This document shows, one piece after another, positions 40,436-50,095 of a stretch of 64,000 bases of DNA (position 1 is the stretch's first letter; every line of letters starts with the position of its first letter). The stretch is from NCBI GenBank assembly GCA_000818945.1, contig KN805415.1, forward strand, positions 228,137 to 292,136. The letters run 5' to 3'. The stretch is from Schizochytrium sp. CCTCC M209059. Taxonomy: Eukaryota > Sar > Bigyra > Thraustochytrida > Thraustochytriidae. Below the pieces are notes generated by a model. The model was given only the letters and a program-made list of their open reading frames with translations, was not told the DNA's origin and ran no database searches. Position numbers and translations under genes: made by a program.

Positions 40436-42547
40436 CTCCCCCTCTCCTGCTTTACGACCGGGCCCTTTCTTCCTTCCTTCCTTCCTTCCTTCCCTCCCTC
40501 CCTCCCTCCTTGCTTTCTGCCCTCTCTCCTTCGCGGCTCCCTTCCGAGCCCCTACTTCCTTTCCTCCTCCCCCGCACAGGCCGACGGGGGCGGCCGGTCT
40601 GCCTGCTGTAAAGGCAGCATCGAAACCGAGTACTAAGCTGGCACCAAAGACGTCCCGAGGAGGCCGCAGCCGCCGGCGAAGCGACAGCGCCCGAGGCTGC
40701 TGCTGCTGCTGCTGCTGCTGCGACGACTGTGCTCGGGCTGCGTGCAAGATGTTCTAGAGGTTCTCAGGCGGCGTAGCGGCAGCGGCGGATCGCGGCGGCG
40801 TCCCACGAGGACCGGCCGGCGGGGCTGGAAACTTTCCACTTGCAGGCGGTTTCCTTCCCCTTGCGGGCTGCTTTTGTTCACTTCCGCCTAGTACGCGTCG
40901 GTCGTGAGCATTGGCCGCATTCGCTCGCGCCTTTCGGTGCATCACGGCCGAAGCCGACCAAGCATGCAAGCAATCCGTCGCATCGCTGGCGAATCAATCA
41001 AAGGTGCGTTACTGCTACGGCGTGCGAGGAATGGGTTGCTTACGAGCTGCAGCTGCTTGCCGCGGCTTAAATTGCTGGTTGCTTAGTCGAATCGGCGGCA
41101 GCCTTGATGCCAGGTATAACATCGAAAAGAAAAAAGAAATAAAAGCCGTATGGTGGCGACTGAAAGTGGCAGACAGAAAGCTCGGGGTCTCCGTCGGTTT
41201 CGAAAGCCGGCTGTGGGAGGACTTAGGCGAAAGCCGACGACTCGCGACACTGGGTTTTACGAGCACCGCGCGTCCCCCCTCCTCTGCCACCACTGACCCG
41301 CATCGGGGCTCTTCGTGGACAGTGAGGCTTGTGTGATGCACCTCACGCTTTCCTCGCGTGACTGCCCGCAGTGAAGCACGTCTCCTCCATTTATCACTGC
41401 CCCTGCAGCCAGCTAGAAGTACCGCCTTTCAAAATTTCAGGACGTCTCTCCAAAAGATGCAGCGCGCGTGTATGTGCACGCAGCTGCAGGTGTGTGCAAG
41501 GTGTGCGCGTGCGCCGAGGCTATCATGGACTGGCGGAGGTACAGCGCTGCCTCCCTGCACTGGTCTGCTCAGGTCTGCTGCCACTGGCCCAGCTTGCCTC
41601 GGCTGTGCGACCACGTAGCCAGCTTCAGCGGCATGCCGCGCGCCGAAGCCGATCGGGGCTCAGCGCGGCTGAGCTCAGCACACCCAGCTTGGCGTCAGGA
41701 GTTGGGTGTCAGGACTCGGTCGGCGGTGCATCTTGGGGGGCGGTTTTTTTGCGGAATCTGCAGCAAATGAGCGTGAGAGTTCGCGCGTGTGTGTGCGAGT
41801 GTTCGAGCGTGCACACTCCGCCACTGCGCTTGGTGTTGATTGTGAGGAAGTAAATTCGAGAGAAAAGAAAAAGAAAAGGAAAAAAGAATAGAAAAAGGAA
41901 ACGGGAAAGAAAAAGGAAAAGAAAAAGAAAGGAGGAAAAAAAAGGAAAGAAAAATAAGCGCCTACTGCTTAAAGCTAGGATTGATGCAGTGATGCTGAGC
42001 ATGTGCATCTTCTTTCTTTTTTTTCTTGCTTGCTTGCTTGCTTGCTTTCTTGCTTTCTTTCTTGCGCATGCACTCCGAGTTGGACTTGGACTCCGTTGCG
42101 TCGTCCGTCCATTGCAGTAGCACTCATGGATGCCCGCCCACCTTTTCACGGCACGGCAGGCTTGGGAAGGCAGGTGTCGCCAGTCGTGGCAAGGCAAGGC
42201 GAGGCGAGGCGAGGGAGCAGACGCGGAGTGGCCGGCAGCAGCAGGCCGCGACCATGACGTGGGGGTTTTCTCGCCGCGCCGCCTTTAAGAAATTTGATCA
42301 AAAAAACTGGGAGGCCTCGGGCTGTTTCAACGATAGACTACTCGGAAACGACACGAGATGGTGATATACGTACCTCGATCGGGCGGCAGGAGAACGCGAG
42401 AAAACCGGCCAGGAGTCGCCGTCCCGTCCCGTCCCCACGCACGAACGACTGCGAGCGACTGCGCCACGAGGGACAATGGTCAAAAGGTCAGGACGTGCTA
42501 TTGTTTGCTACGGTGCCATGTCCAGGATAGTAAGGCAAGCCTTGGGC

Positions 42548-42548
42548 T

Positions 42549-42583
<35 letters not shown>
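42548..42583. repeat. GCA triplet microsatellite
   Basis: About 12 pure GCA units in non-coding DNA. Confidence 0.9.
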
Positions 42584-42584
<1 letters not shown>

Positions 42585-43421
42585 TACACACAATAGACGA
42601 GAGCCAGAGAGAGAGAAATGTCTATCCTCGTGGTCTCCTGTGATCCGTTGTTGTCACCATCCAAGACAGAGCTGAGCGCGTTGTTACTATGTCCTGGTGC
42701 TGGTGCTGCCAGCGACTGCAGCAACAGAGACCGCAGCAGCAGCGACTGCAGCAAGACCAAATGAATGTAAAGCTTCGATTAGTTGAGCCATGGACGTTCG
42801 AGGCTCAAGAGGTTGGGCCATCAGTGATGACCTCGACCCCGAACGCGCTCGTGTCGCAGTCGTCAGCAGCCAGTAAGGTTGCAGGGCGTCGCATCGCATA
42901 ATTGGATAGATTGCAGAACAACCCACGCAGCAGCAGAGAGTGCATCAGCGCCCGCGTTGCCGAAGCGACGCCAAGACGACTCTCCGCAAATCAATGAGAA
43001 ATAAGCCAGCAGCCAGCAGCAAGCAGCAAGCAGTGCTGGGCGAGCGAGCGTGCGAAATAAAAAGGACAGCCAGGAGGAAAAGGAAGTGTTATCTCCATTT
43101 TTGCACGCGCGTGCACACCCAGTGGCACAGAGGAGCACTGCGGGAGTCTTGTTCCGACGGAGCGCACACAATTTCCCATTTAACTATGAGAGCAATGCTC
43201 GTCTGACTTCCAGTGGTAAATTAAAGGCAATCACCACTGGAAAAGTAAATGCCAGTGAACAGAGAGGGGACGAGAAACAAGCGTCTGTGGACCTGTCCGG
43301 TGTGCTCTTTTATAAGGAGAAGCGGCATTTTTAGGTACGCGTGCGGGGCGGCGCGAGAGGACGCTGGCCCAGAGGAAGGGCGTCGCTCCGGCGCGTGCTC
43401 CAGAAGTGGACTCCCGGCGAG

Positions 43422-43475
43422 GTGCAAGTGGAGAATGCGGCGATAGCCCACTTGCCGCGGCGTCCGCGCAAGTGG
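43422..43475. promoter_or_regulatory. ACTTGCGG-like elements upstream of G-alpha 3
   Basis: GTGCAAGTGG (43422), GATAGCCCACTTGCCGCGG (43442-43460) and CCGCGCAAGTGG (43464-43475) lie next to the assembly gap, about 375-425 bp (gap length as written) before the G-alpha 3 start. Confidence 0.45.
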
Positions 43476-43822
43476 NNNNNNNNNNNNNNNNNNNNNNNNN
43501 NNNNNNNNNNNNNNNNNNNNNNNNNNNNNNNNNNNNNNNNNNNNNNNNNNNNNNNNNNNNNNNNNNNNNNNNNNNNNNNNNNNNNNNNNNNNNNNNNNNN
43601 NNNNNNNNNNNNNNNNNNNNNNNNNNNNNNNNNNNNNNNNNNNNNNNNNNNNNNNNNNNNNNNNNNNNNNNNNNNNNNNNNNNNNNNNNNNNNNNNNNNN
43701 NNNNNNNNNNNNNNNNNNNNNNNNNNNNNNNNNNNNNNNNNNNNNNNNNNNNNNNNNNNNNNNNNNNNNNNNNNNNNNNNNNNNNNNNNNNNNNNNNNNN
43801 NNNNNNNNNNNNNNNNNNNNNN
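43476..43822. other. Assembly gap (347 N)
   Basis: A run of N between a GC-rich element cluster and a poly-C run, just upstream of G-alpha 3. It may hide part of its promoter. Confidence 0.99.
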
Positions 43823-43848
43823 CCCCCCCCCTTTGTTAGCGTAGCAAG

Positions 43849-44985
43849 ATGGGAGCGTGCGGGTCCTCGTTGAGCGCCGAGGAGCAGCAGGCCCTCGCCG
43901 CGAACCGCGCCATCGAGAAGCGTAACCGCGATGATTTCCAGGCGGAGCAAGGCAAGATCAAGCTGCTCCTGCTCGGCGCCGGTGAGTCGGGCAAGTCGAC
44001 CATCTTCAAGCAAATGAAGATTCTCTATGGTACCGGCTTTGGCCACCAGACACCCGACGAGCTCTCTCGATGGGAGACCACCGTGTACAACAACATCCTG
44101 GCCAACTTCAAGGTCCTTCTCGAAAACGTCGAGGAGTTCTCGGACGAGAGCCTCGAGGGCCGCGTCGATGAGATCAAAACTCTCTCCATTGGCTCCAGCT
44201 CTGTCATCGATGAGCCAGTCGGCGAGCTCCTCGTCGCCTTCTGGGAGGACGATGGCGTCCAGGCCGCCTGGCACCGCCGTGCTGAGTTCCAGATCCAGGA
44301 CTCGCTCAAGTACTACATGGACGAGATGCCCCGCATCCAGGACAGCGACTATGTCCCCACCGAGCAGGACATTCTGCGCACGCGCGTGCGTACCTCTGGC
44401 ATCGTCGAGGAGTCCTTCAAGATCGATAACGTCCTCTTTGAGTTCTTTGACGTCGGTGGCCAGCGTAACGAGCGCAAAAAGTGGATCCATGCCTTTGATA
44501 ACGTCACTGCGGTCATCTTTGTCGCTGCCATCAACGAGTATGATCAGCATCTCTTTGAGGACAACACCATGAACCGCATTGACGAGGCCGTCATTCTCTT
44601 TGACGAAATCTGCAACAGCCCCTTCTTCCGCCAGACCTCCATGATTCTCTTTCTCAACAAGGATGATCTCTTTCGCGAGAAGCTCGCCGAGGTACCCTTC
44701 CGCGTTGATGACGGGCCCGAGCCCCGCTTTACCGACTACATGGGCCCGGAGGTCGACTTTGACGGCCCGAGCTCCGAAATTGGTTCCCCTGCGTACGAAG
44801 AGGTCTACCGGGCCAGCAGCCGCTACCTGCTGCAGCTCTTTCTCAACCGCAACCGCGACAACAACCGCGAGATTTACCACCACGTCACCTGCGCCACCGA
44901 CACCTCCAACATTTCTGTCGTCTTTAAAGCCTCCAAGGACATCATTCTTCAGCGGAACCTCAAGGGCTCTGGCTTTGCTGTGTAA
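43849..44985 (+). CDS. Heterotrimeric G-protein alpha subunit 3 (intronless)
   Basis: This 378-residue protein comes from a single open frame starting MGACGSSLSAEEQQ, with Gly2/Cys4 lipidation sites. The P-loop GAGESGKST is at 43-51. Switch I is TRVRTSGIVE, switch II DVGGQRNERKKWIHAF, then NKDD and TCATDTSNI. All residues needed for GTP binding and hydrolysis are present. The C-terminus ends LQRNLKGSGFAV, about one residue longer than usual. It is the only G-alpha in the cluster without an intron near the start, while its N-terminus is closest to G-alpha 2, suggesting duplication with intron loss or gain. Codon use strongly favours C/G at third positions. Confidence 0.96.
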   Translation: MGACGSSLSAEEQQALAANRAIEKRNRDDFQAEQGKIKLLLLGAGESGKSTIFKQMKILYGTGFGHQTPDELSRWETTVYNNILANFKVLLENVEEFSDESLEGRVDEIKTLSIGSSSVIDEPVGELLVAFWEDDGVQAAWHRRAEFQIQDSLKYYMDEMPRIQDSDYVPTEQDILRTRVRTSGIVEESFKIDNVLFEFFDVGGQRNERKKWIHAFDNVTAVIFVAAINEYDQHLFEDNTMNRIDEAVILFDEICNSPFFRQTSMILFLNKDDLFREKLAEVPFRVDDGPEPRFTDYMGPEVDFDGPSSEIGSPAYEEVYRASSRYLLQLFLNRNRDNNREIYHHVTCATDTSNISVVFKASKDIILQRNLKGSGFAV

Positions 44986-45473
44986 AGACGAGCCTCCGTC
45001 TGCTTCTTTTTTTCTCCTACTTGCAAATGTGCCTGCGCTCCTACGTGCGCCCCCCACATTACTTCCTTCCTTCCCCTACCAATCCCCCTTCCCGTTTTCT
45101 CGTCACTCTTTTCTCAACCCGTATACCCACCCGCTGCCCCCCGAAGATAACTGCGCGTCTAAGAATGAGGTTTGTTTCTGTGTCTACCTACCCACCTACC
45201 TATCCATGATACCATTCTTGCCGTTCCGCGCTGCTGTTGCGAAGCCAGCAAGCAAAACGAACGCTTCTCATCTGTTTTCCTCTATGCGTCGGACGCCGTC
45301 GTAGCGAGAGCCTTCGCGGCGTATCGCTGTTAAGCAAGACAAGATTTTGTTTACCACGCCTTCACTTTCTTCTTTTGCCAGACAATCATTAAATAGAATG
45401 AGGTAGCAGATCCTTCGATTCATTTGAGGTGTGAAACTACAACGCGGAAAAAATAAAGGGAAAGGTAAATTGG
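44986..45473. other. Convergent 3' spacer
   Basis: Between the ends of G-alpha 3 and the unknown minus-strand gene; pyrimidine-rich at first. Nothing else seen. Confidence 0.55.
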
Positions 45474-46331
45474 TCATGTCGGACGATCGAGTTCCTGCTG
45501 CTGATCGTATTGCTCGTTGCTCTCGCAAAGCAAGAGGGCGAAAACCTCTTGAGCAAATTCATCCTTGAATTCGTCATTTGCAGGACATTCGGTGGGGTCG
45601 ATCGGATCGAGGGGCAGTTTTGTGAATCTCATGTACAGATCATAGTCAAGACGCATCGCAGCTGGATCCGTTGAAAAGTCTGCGCTTGCTCGTGCCGGTC
45701 CTTGATTCGATGCATTCACAGATGGTGGTACCGTAGAGGACTTGACGTTTGCATCGCGCCGCACGGCGGCCAATTGACCCACCATTTGTCCATAGCGTTG
45801 GCTCGTGGGCGACGCTGGCTCAGCCAAGAGGTTCTTGATCTTGTTTCGAATCGCTACGACGCCGCGGCGCCGCTGTGGGAATTCAATGTTGAAGCGAAAG
45901 GCAATGTCTGCCCAAAAGGTGCGGTTCGCGAACGGGCCATATGCCTTTGTCTTGTCTCCCACTTGGAAGGCATGTCGATAGTCTTGTAGAATGCACCGTA
46001 AGAGGAAGCCTACTTCTCTTTCTTCAAATTTTTGATCGCTTGTCACGAGCTGCGTCTGAAGCCCCTTGATGATCGCGGGCCAAGACCTCGCAAGCTCGTG
46101 CGGATCAGCAAGCATGCCAAGGTACTGCGTTACGGCCTGTAGTCTGCAATCTTTGATATGAAGAACTTGCAATGTCTCGAGAATGAGAACGACCAGCGCG
46201 AGCTCGCGTGCAGAGCTCGTTCCCTGCAGAAATCGGGAAAGAATCTGAACCTCCTTGGGGTGGACGACTCGCGAATTGCAGGTTTCCAAGTACATGAGCA
46301 TCCACTTGAGATCGAAACTGGTCATGATCAT
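45474..46331 (-). CDS. Protein of unknown function with a possible SANT/Myb-like segment
   Basis: This 285-residue protein reads from an ATG at 46331. The frame stays open about 28 codons further upstream without a Met, so a 5' exon is possible. The N-terminal half is mostly helical and hydrophobic/charged, with no signal peptide or membrane helix. The middle (about residues 135-165: RTFWADIAFRFN, then RRRGVVAIRNKIKNLL) resembles the Trp-containing helices and basic recognition helix of SANT/Myb-like DNA-binding domains, but this is only a resemblance. The C-terminal part is polar and acidic with Gln near the end. No close family is recognised. Amino-acid composition is balanced and unlike the repeat-driven frames nearby, which supports it being real. 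Confidence 0.65.
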   Translation of the reverse strand: MIMTSFDLKWMLMYLETCNSRVVHPKEVQILSRFLQGTSSARELALVVLILETLQVLHIKDCRLQAVTQYLGMLADPHELARSWPAIIKGLQTQLVTSDQKFEEREVGFLLRCILQDYRHAFQVGDKTKAYGPFANRTFWADIAFRFNIEFPQRRRGVVAIRNKIKNLLAEPASPTSQRYGQMVGQLAAVRRDANVKSSTVPPSVNASNQGPARASADFSTDPAAMRLDYDLYMRFTKLPLDPIDPTECPANDEFKDEFAQEVFALLLCESNEQYDQQQELDRPT

Positions 46332-47001
46332 GTTTGCGCTGCAATCGTAGCAATGCTTGGGATTGCTGGTTTGATCTCGACCGAGGCTTGGGAAATCCTG
46401 GGCTCGAATTCCACATCAGACGTCAAGGCTTCGCGCCCTTGCGCGCGCGCCATCGCGTACTATCATAGATCGATCATATCCCTGCGATCTTTGAGGCCAA
46501 GCTTGCGAGGCCATGACGCTTGAGGGATAGCTGGGACCGGCACCAAGTCCCCGGCACGTGTCTCTGACTGTACAGCGCTTGTTCGCCTTGTAAACAAGGC
46601 GTCAATGATTGACGCCACCTGGGGGAACGAGGGGAACTGGTTAAATGATTTTTGATTTCAAAGTATTTTTTTGCTAACGGAGTAGGTAGTAAGCAATCGG
46701 AAACGGAGCAAGTAAACGGAGCGAGCAAACAAAGCAAGCAAGCAAGCAAGCAATCTAAGCAACCAATGCAAGCATAATCGAGCGACCAAGTATAAGTAAC
46801 CAATGCAAGCTCAATTAAGGCAACCAAGTCTAAGCAACCAATGCAAGCACAATCAAGCAACCAAGTATAAGTAACCAAGTGTAAGCGACCAGTGCAAACA
46901 ACTAAAGCAACCAGAGCAAAGCCGACGGGCAGAGCCCAAGGAAAACAAAGACAAAGAATCATCAGTTTCATAGCATGAATGGGATTGACAGCGTCTTACA
47001 C
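46332..47001. other. Spacer with AAGCAACC-type repeats
   Basis: Contains the repeat at 46710-46920 and otherwise no feature. Confidence 0.55.
46710..46920. repeat. Degenerate tandem repeat of CAAGTATAAGTAACCAATGC-type units
   Basis: An AAGC run (46733-46750) is followed by several about 40 bp units made of AAGCAACCAA, CAATGCAAGC and AAGTATAAGTAACCAA blocks. It lies just downstream of the ABCG gene's stop codon. Confidence 0.8.
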
Positions 47002-48981
47002 TTAGCGCTTGCCACGGTGAAGAAAGTAGAGCGAAAGGCCGAAGCAAATTTGGAAAAAGAAACCAAAAGCCCAGACAATGGTGAGGTCATGCGCAATGTT
47101 GACATCCTCCATGTCAAAGAACTCGAGCACAGCCTCGCCCGAAGGAAACTGCGTGGAATCAAAGTGCTCAATGGGCGAGAACTCGTTGTAAAAGAAGGAA
47201 CGGAGCTCGTAGGTATGGAAGCCAATGTAGTGGAGCCAAATCAAATAGTCGGGAATGTCGCTGGCGACAATGAGAAAGCCGCTGGCAAGCATCATCATAC
47301 CGTTCATGCCGGCGGCAAGCGCAATGCCAATAATGTAATGCGGCGAGATGGAGCCAACAAAGAACACCATGGACTCGGCCGTGAGCAGGGAAACAAAGAG
47401 CGCAGCGAGAAAGTTGCCAAAACCATTCATACCCGCGAGCGGGACGACCGAGGCCGTGGACACGAGCGAAATGAGGAAAATGCCCGGGATCATGCAAAAG
47501 TAGTGCGAGACAACGTAGGCGATCGGGGAATACATGCCGTTGGCGCGTTCACGCACAAAGGTGGCGCGCTCCTCGACGATGAACGGCAACACAGCGACGC
47601 TCATGAAAACGAGAAAGGCGGCAACGTAAAAGAGCGAAGCCGTGCGGGAGTTGATGCTGGTCGCTGTGAACTCGTCGCCGAGCCCAAGGTACATGAGACC
47701 AATCATCAGGCAAAGACCGACGTACATGACAAAGCGCACCCAGTAGATGCCCGGGTTGCGAAGGTTGTTGAGGAGGTTGCGGCGGCTGAGAAAGAGGAAA
47801 TCGGACATCATGGGGCACGACTTTTCCACGCGCGGGGCCACGGCGTGCTGGACACCCTGGTCGCCAGAGGTCAGCGTAGATTCGATCTGCGCCTTGGTCT
47901 CGGTGTGCAGAGAGCTGGACGTGTAATGGTTGGCGAGCTCGAGCGGGTCGGCGCGCACGGTAAACTCCTTAAAGTCGGTGTTGACGATGGAAATGAGAAA
48001 ATCAGCAGGGTTGCAGTATGAGGGGCAGGCGTAACCGAGGGTTCCAAAGTAGCCCACAGCGCCCTTGGCGGTGCCCAGATACAGGGTCTGGCCGCGGCTC
48101 ATGAGCATGAACTTGTCGAACATGGCCCAGACCTCGCTCGAGGGTTGATGGATCGTCGTGACAACAGTGTGCATGCGGCGCGTGAGTCCACGGAGGCGCT
48201 TGATGACGGCAAAGGAGGAGGCCGAATCAAGACCCGAGGTCGGCTCGTCGAGAAGAACAATGGACGGGTGGCTCAGAAGCTCGACCGCGATCGAAAGGCG
48301 GCGCTTCTGGCCGCCCGAAAGACCCTTGCGGAAGATGTCGCCCACGAGGGTGTCCTGGACGTGTGTGAGGCCCATCTCGTCCATGGCCTCGCTCACGAGA
48401 ACGGCCAGCTCGGCTTTGGTCACCGAGAAGCCGTAGTGGAAGCGCGCGGCGAATTCGAGGGTCTCGCGAACGGTAAACTGGCCCATGAGCGTGTCCTCCT
48501 GCGCGACGTACGAGAGAATGCGCTGGCGCTGGCGCTGGCTCAGCTTGCGGCCGCCGTAAAAGACTTCGCCAGAGAGCTTGGAGGACGCCGTGCGGCCAGC
48601 CAGGACGTCGAGGCAGGTGGTCTTGCCGCTCCCGCTGGGGCCCATGATGGCCAGGAGCTCACCCGGCTTGACAATGCCGCTGGCTTTGTCGACGATGATC
48701 TTGTCTTGGCGCTTCTTCTTGCCATTTTCCCGCGAGACCGCCTGCACGGTCACGGACACGTCGCGCCACACCAGACTGTGCGGCTCGCACTTGACGGGGA
48801 GGCCATCCTCGGGATCTTCGTCTCTGTTTAGGTGCAACGAGGCCTCCGAGGCGGCGTCATCGTCGTCGGCCTCGCTCGACGCCGACGAGGCCGTCGACGC
48901 GGGCCGGCCTTCCTGCTGCGTCGGCGAGATGTCGCCCTCGTGGACCACCTTGGCCGTGTTGTCGCCGTCGGCGGCGAGCAT
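47002..48981 (-). CDS. ABCG-subfamily half-transporter
   Basis: This 659-residue ATP-driven membrane exporter has the reverse order typical of ABCG/White proteins: the nucleotide-binding domain first, then six transmembrane helices. Walker A GPSGSGKTT lies near residue 115. The Q-loop region SYVAQEDTLMGQFTVRE follows, then the signature LSGGQKRR near 219, Walker B IVLLDEPTSGLD near 240-250 and the switch His in TTIHQPSS. The membrane domain spans about 380-655 and includes the NPADF motif just before it. The N-terminus is acidic and Ser-rich. It must dimerise to work. Relatives move sterols, lipids or xenobiotics, so the substrate is open. The ATG at 48981 is the first in frame. Confidence 0.94.
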   Translation of the reverse strand: MLAADGDNTAKVVHEGDISPTQQEGRPASTASSASSEADDDDAASEASLHLNRDEDPEDGLPVKCEPHSLVWRDVSVTVQAVSRENGKKKRQDKIIVDKASGIVKPGELLAIMGPSGSGKTTCLDVLAGRTASSKLSGEVFYGGRKLSQRQRQRILSYVAQEDTLMGQFTVRETLEFAARFHYGFSVTKAELAVLVSEAMDEMGLTHVQDTLVGDIFRKGLSGGQKRRLSIAVELLSHPSIVLLDEPTSGLDSASSFAVIKRLRGLTRRMHTVVTTIHQPSSEVWAMFDKFMLMSRGQTLYLGTAKGAVGYFGTLGYACPSYCNPADFLISIVNTDFKEFTVRADPLELANHYTSSSLHTETKAQIESTLTSGDQGVQHAVAPRVEKSCPMMSDFLFLSRRNLLNNLRNPGIYWVRFVMYVGLCLMIGLMYLGLGDEFTATSINSRTASLFYVAAFLVFMSVAVLPFIVEERATFVRERANGMYSPIAYVVSHYFCMIPGIFLISLVSTASVVPLAGMNGFGNFLAALFVSLLTAESMVFFVGSISPHYIIGIALAAGMNGMMMLASGFLIVASDIPDYLIWLHYIGFHTYELRSFFYNEFSPIEHFDSTQFPSGEAVLEFFDMEDVNIAHDLTIVWAFGFFFQICFGLSLYFLHRGKR

Positions 48982-49525
48982 TTTTCTTGTCTTGTCTCTT
49001 CCCTTTTTTGAGAACGATTCGGTCAGCGGTTGAGCCGTACGGCCCTTGCTCGATCCAGCTCGTTCGCTTTTGCTTTTGCGTTTCTTTTTGCGTTTGGGTT
49101 TTGCTTGCCTGTGCTTGCTTGCGGCCGTCCAGCGAGCCGGCTAGCCAACCAGCTTGAGCCAGCCCGCGCCAACCTGTTTCTCCCGTTTGTCTGTTGGCCT
49201 GCTTGTTGTATGTTGTTCTTGCAGTTTGTCTGTCGTTTGCAGGAGGCGTCCGCGTCGCTTCGCGTCGCGTCGTGTTCATGGGAAAGCTACAGGTATAGAT
49301 AGCTTTAGGTACGAGTGGTGGCCGCGCGCGTCCGTCCGTGCGCTGCGATCTCCTCGATGTGTCCAGCGCGGGGACTTGGTACTTGTCCTCACTCGATCGA
49401 TCGGCCCTCCTCCCCCGCACCTGCCGCATGCCTTCCTTCCTCCTCCTCCCTATCTCCCCGCGCTCGCTCGCGCGCCTGTGAGAGACGCCGCCGGTCGCCG
49501 CGCCGCGCGGCGCGGCTCGAGGCTG

Positions 49526-49655
49526 TTCATTTCATTTCATTTCATTTCATTTCATTTCATTTCATTTCATTTCATTTCATTTCATTTCATTTCATTTCAT
49601 TTCATTTCATTTCATTTCATTTCATTTCATTTCATTTCATTTCATTTCATTTCAT
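49526..49655. repeat. (TTCAT)n pentanucleotide array, about 26 copies
   Basis: A 130 bp run of TTCAT without interruption, decaying after 49655 into TTAATTCATTTCAA variants. Confidence 0.95.
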
Positions 49656-50013
49656 TTTAATTCATTTCAATTTAATTCATTACGTTTTCAATTCAAGCCA
49701 GTGATCACTTCGCTTTGCCCTGGATGGGCGAGCGAGCGATGCATGACCACGCGAGCTCACCTTCTCCCGGAGCCAGCTGCCATGGCTGGGCAGGCTTCGC
49801 GTCGCGATGGTCATGGCGAGGGGAGGACGCGGTCGCGAGCGAAGATCCGGATCGAGGCGGGCGATGGAGCAGTTTGAATGAAGTGAAGGCGCGCACTGGC
49901 CGGCCGCTAGGGGGAAGAAAGCCGACGCGAAGACGCAGGCCAACGTGAAAGCCGCCACGGTCGCCGCTGCCGATGAGCTCTTTCGCGCGTTGAGCCCTCG
50001 CCTGCCGCTCGCT

Positions 50014-50038
50014 TGCACAACTTGCACAACTTGCACAA

Positions 50039-50093
<55 letters not shown>

Positions 50094-50095
50094 CC
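50014..50095. repeat. TTGCACAAC and (TTGC)n microsatellite
   Basis: Three TTGCACAAC units pass into about 13 TTGC units. Similar TTGC runs occur at about 3149-3177 and 42025-42050. Confidence 0.9.

Larger units (their letters stand above)
39647..43475. other. Divergent spacer between G-alpha 2 and G-alpha 3
   Basis: About 3.8 kb without a supported gene. It holds CTCTG repeats (about 39660-39760), the CTTT/CAAACTTTCTTT array (40207-40435), TTCC/TCCC runs (about 40467-40510), ACTTGC elements at 40836-40867, an A/G-rich stretch (about 41860-41955), a (CTTG)n run (about 42025-42050), a GCA run (42548-42583) and further ACTTGC elements at 43422-43475. Long frames are low complexity. Confidence 0.6.

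Noticed and set aside
40107..40757. Phe/Leu/Ser-rich membrane-like frames
   Set aside because: Translation of the CTTT/TTCC microsatellite, not a membrane protein.
42815..42840. tRNA-like B-box resemblance (GTTCGAGGC); similar weak ones near 50459 and 51190
   Set aside because: No matching A box, anticodon arm or acceptor pairing could be found nearby.
43231..45057. 608-codon minus frame through the second gap
   Set aside because: It crosses 347 N and is antisense to G-alpha 3.
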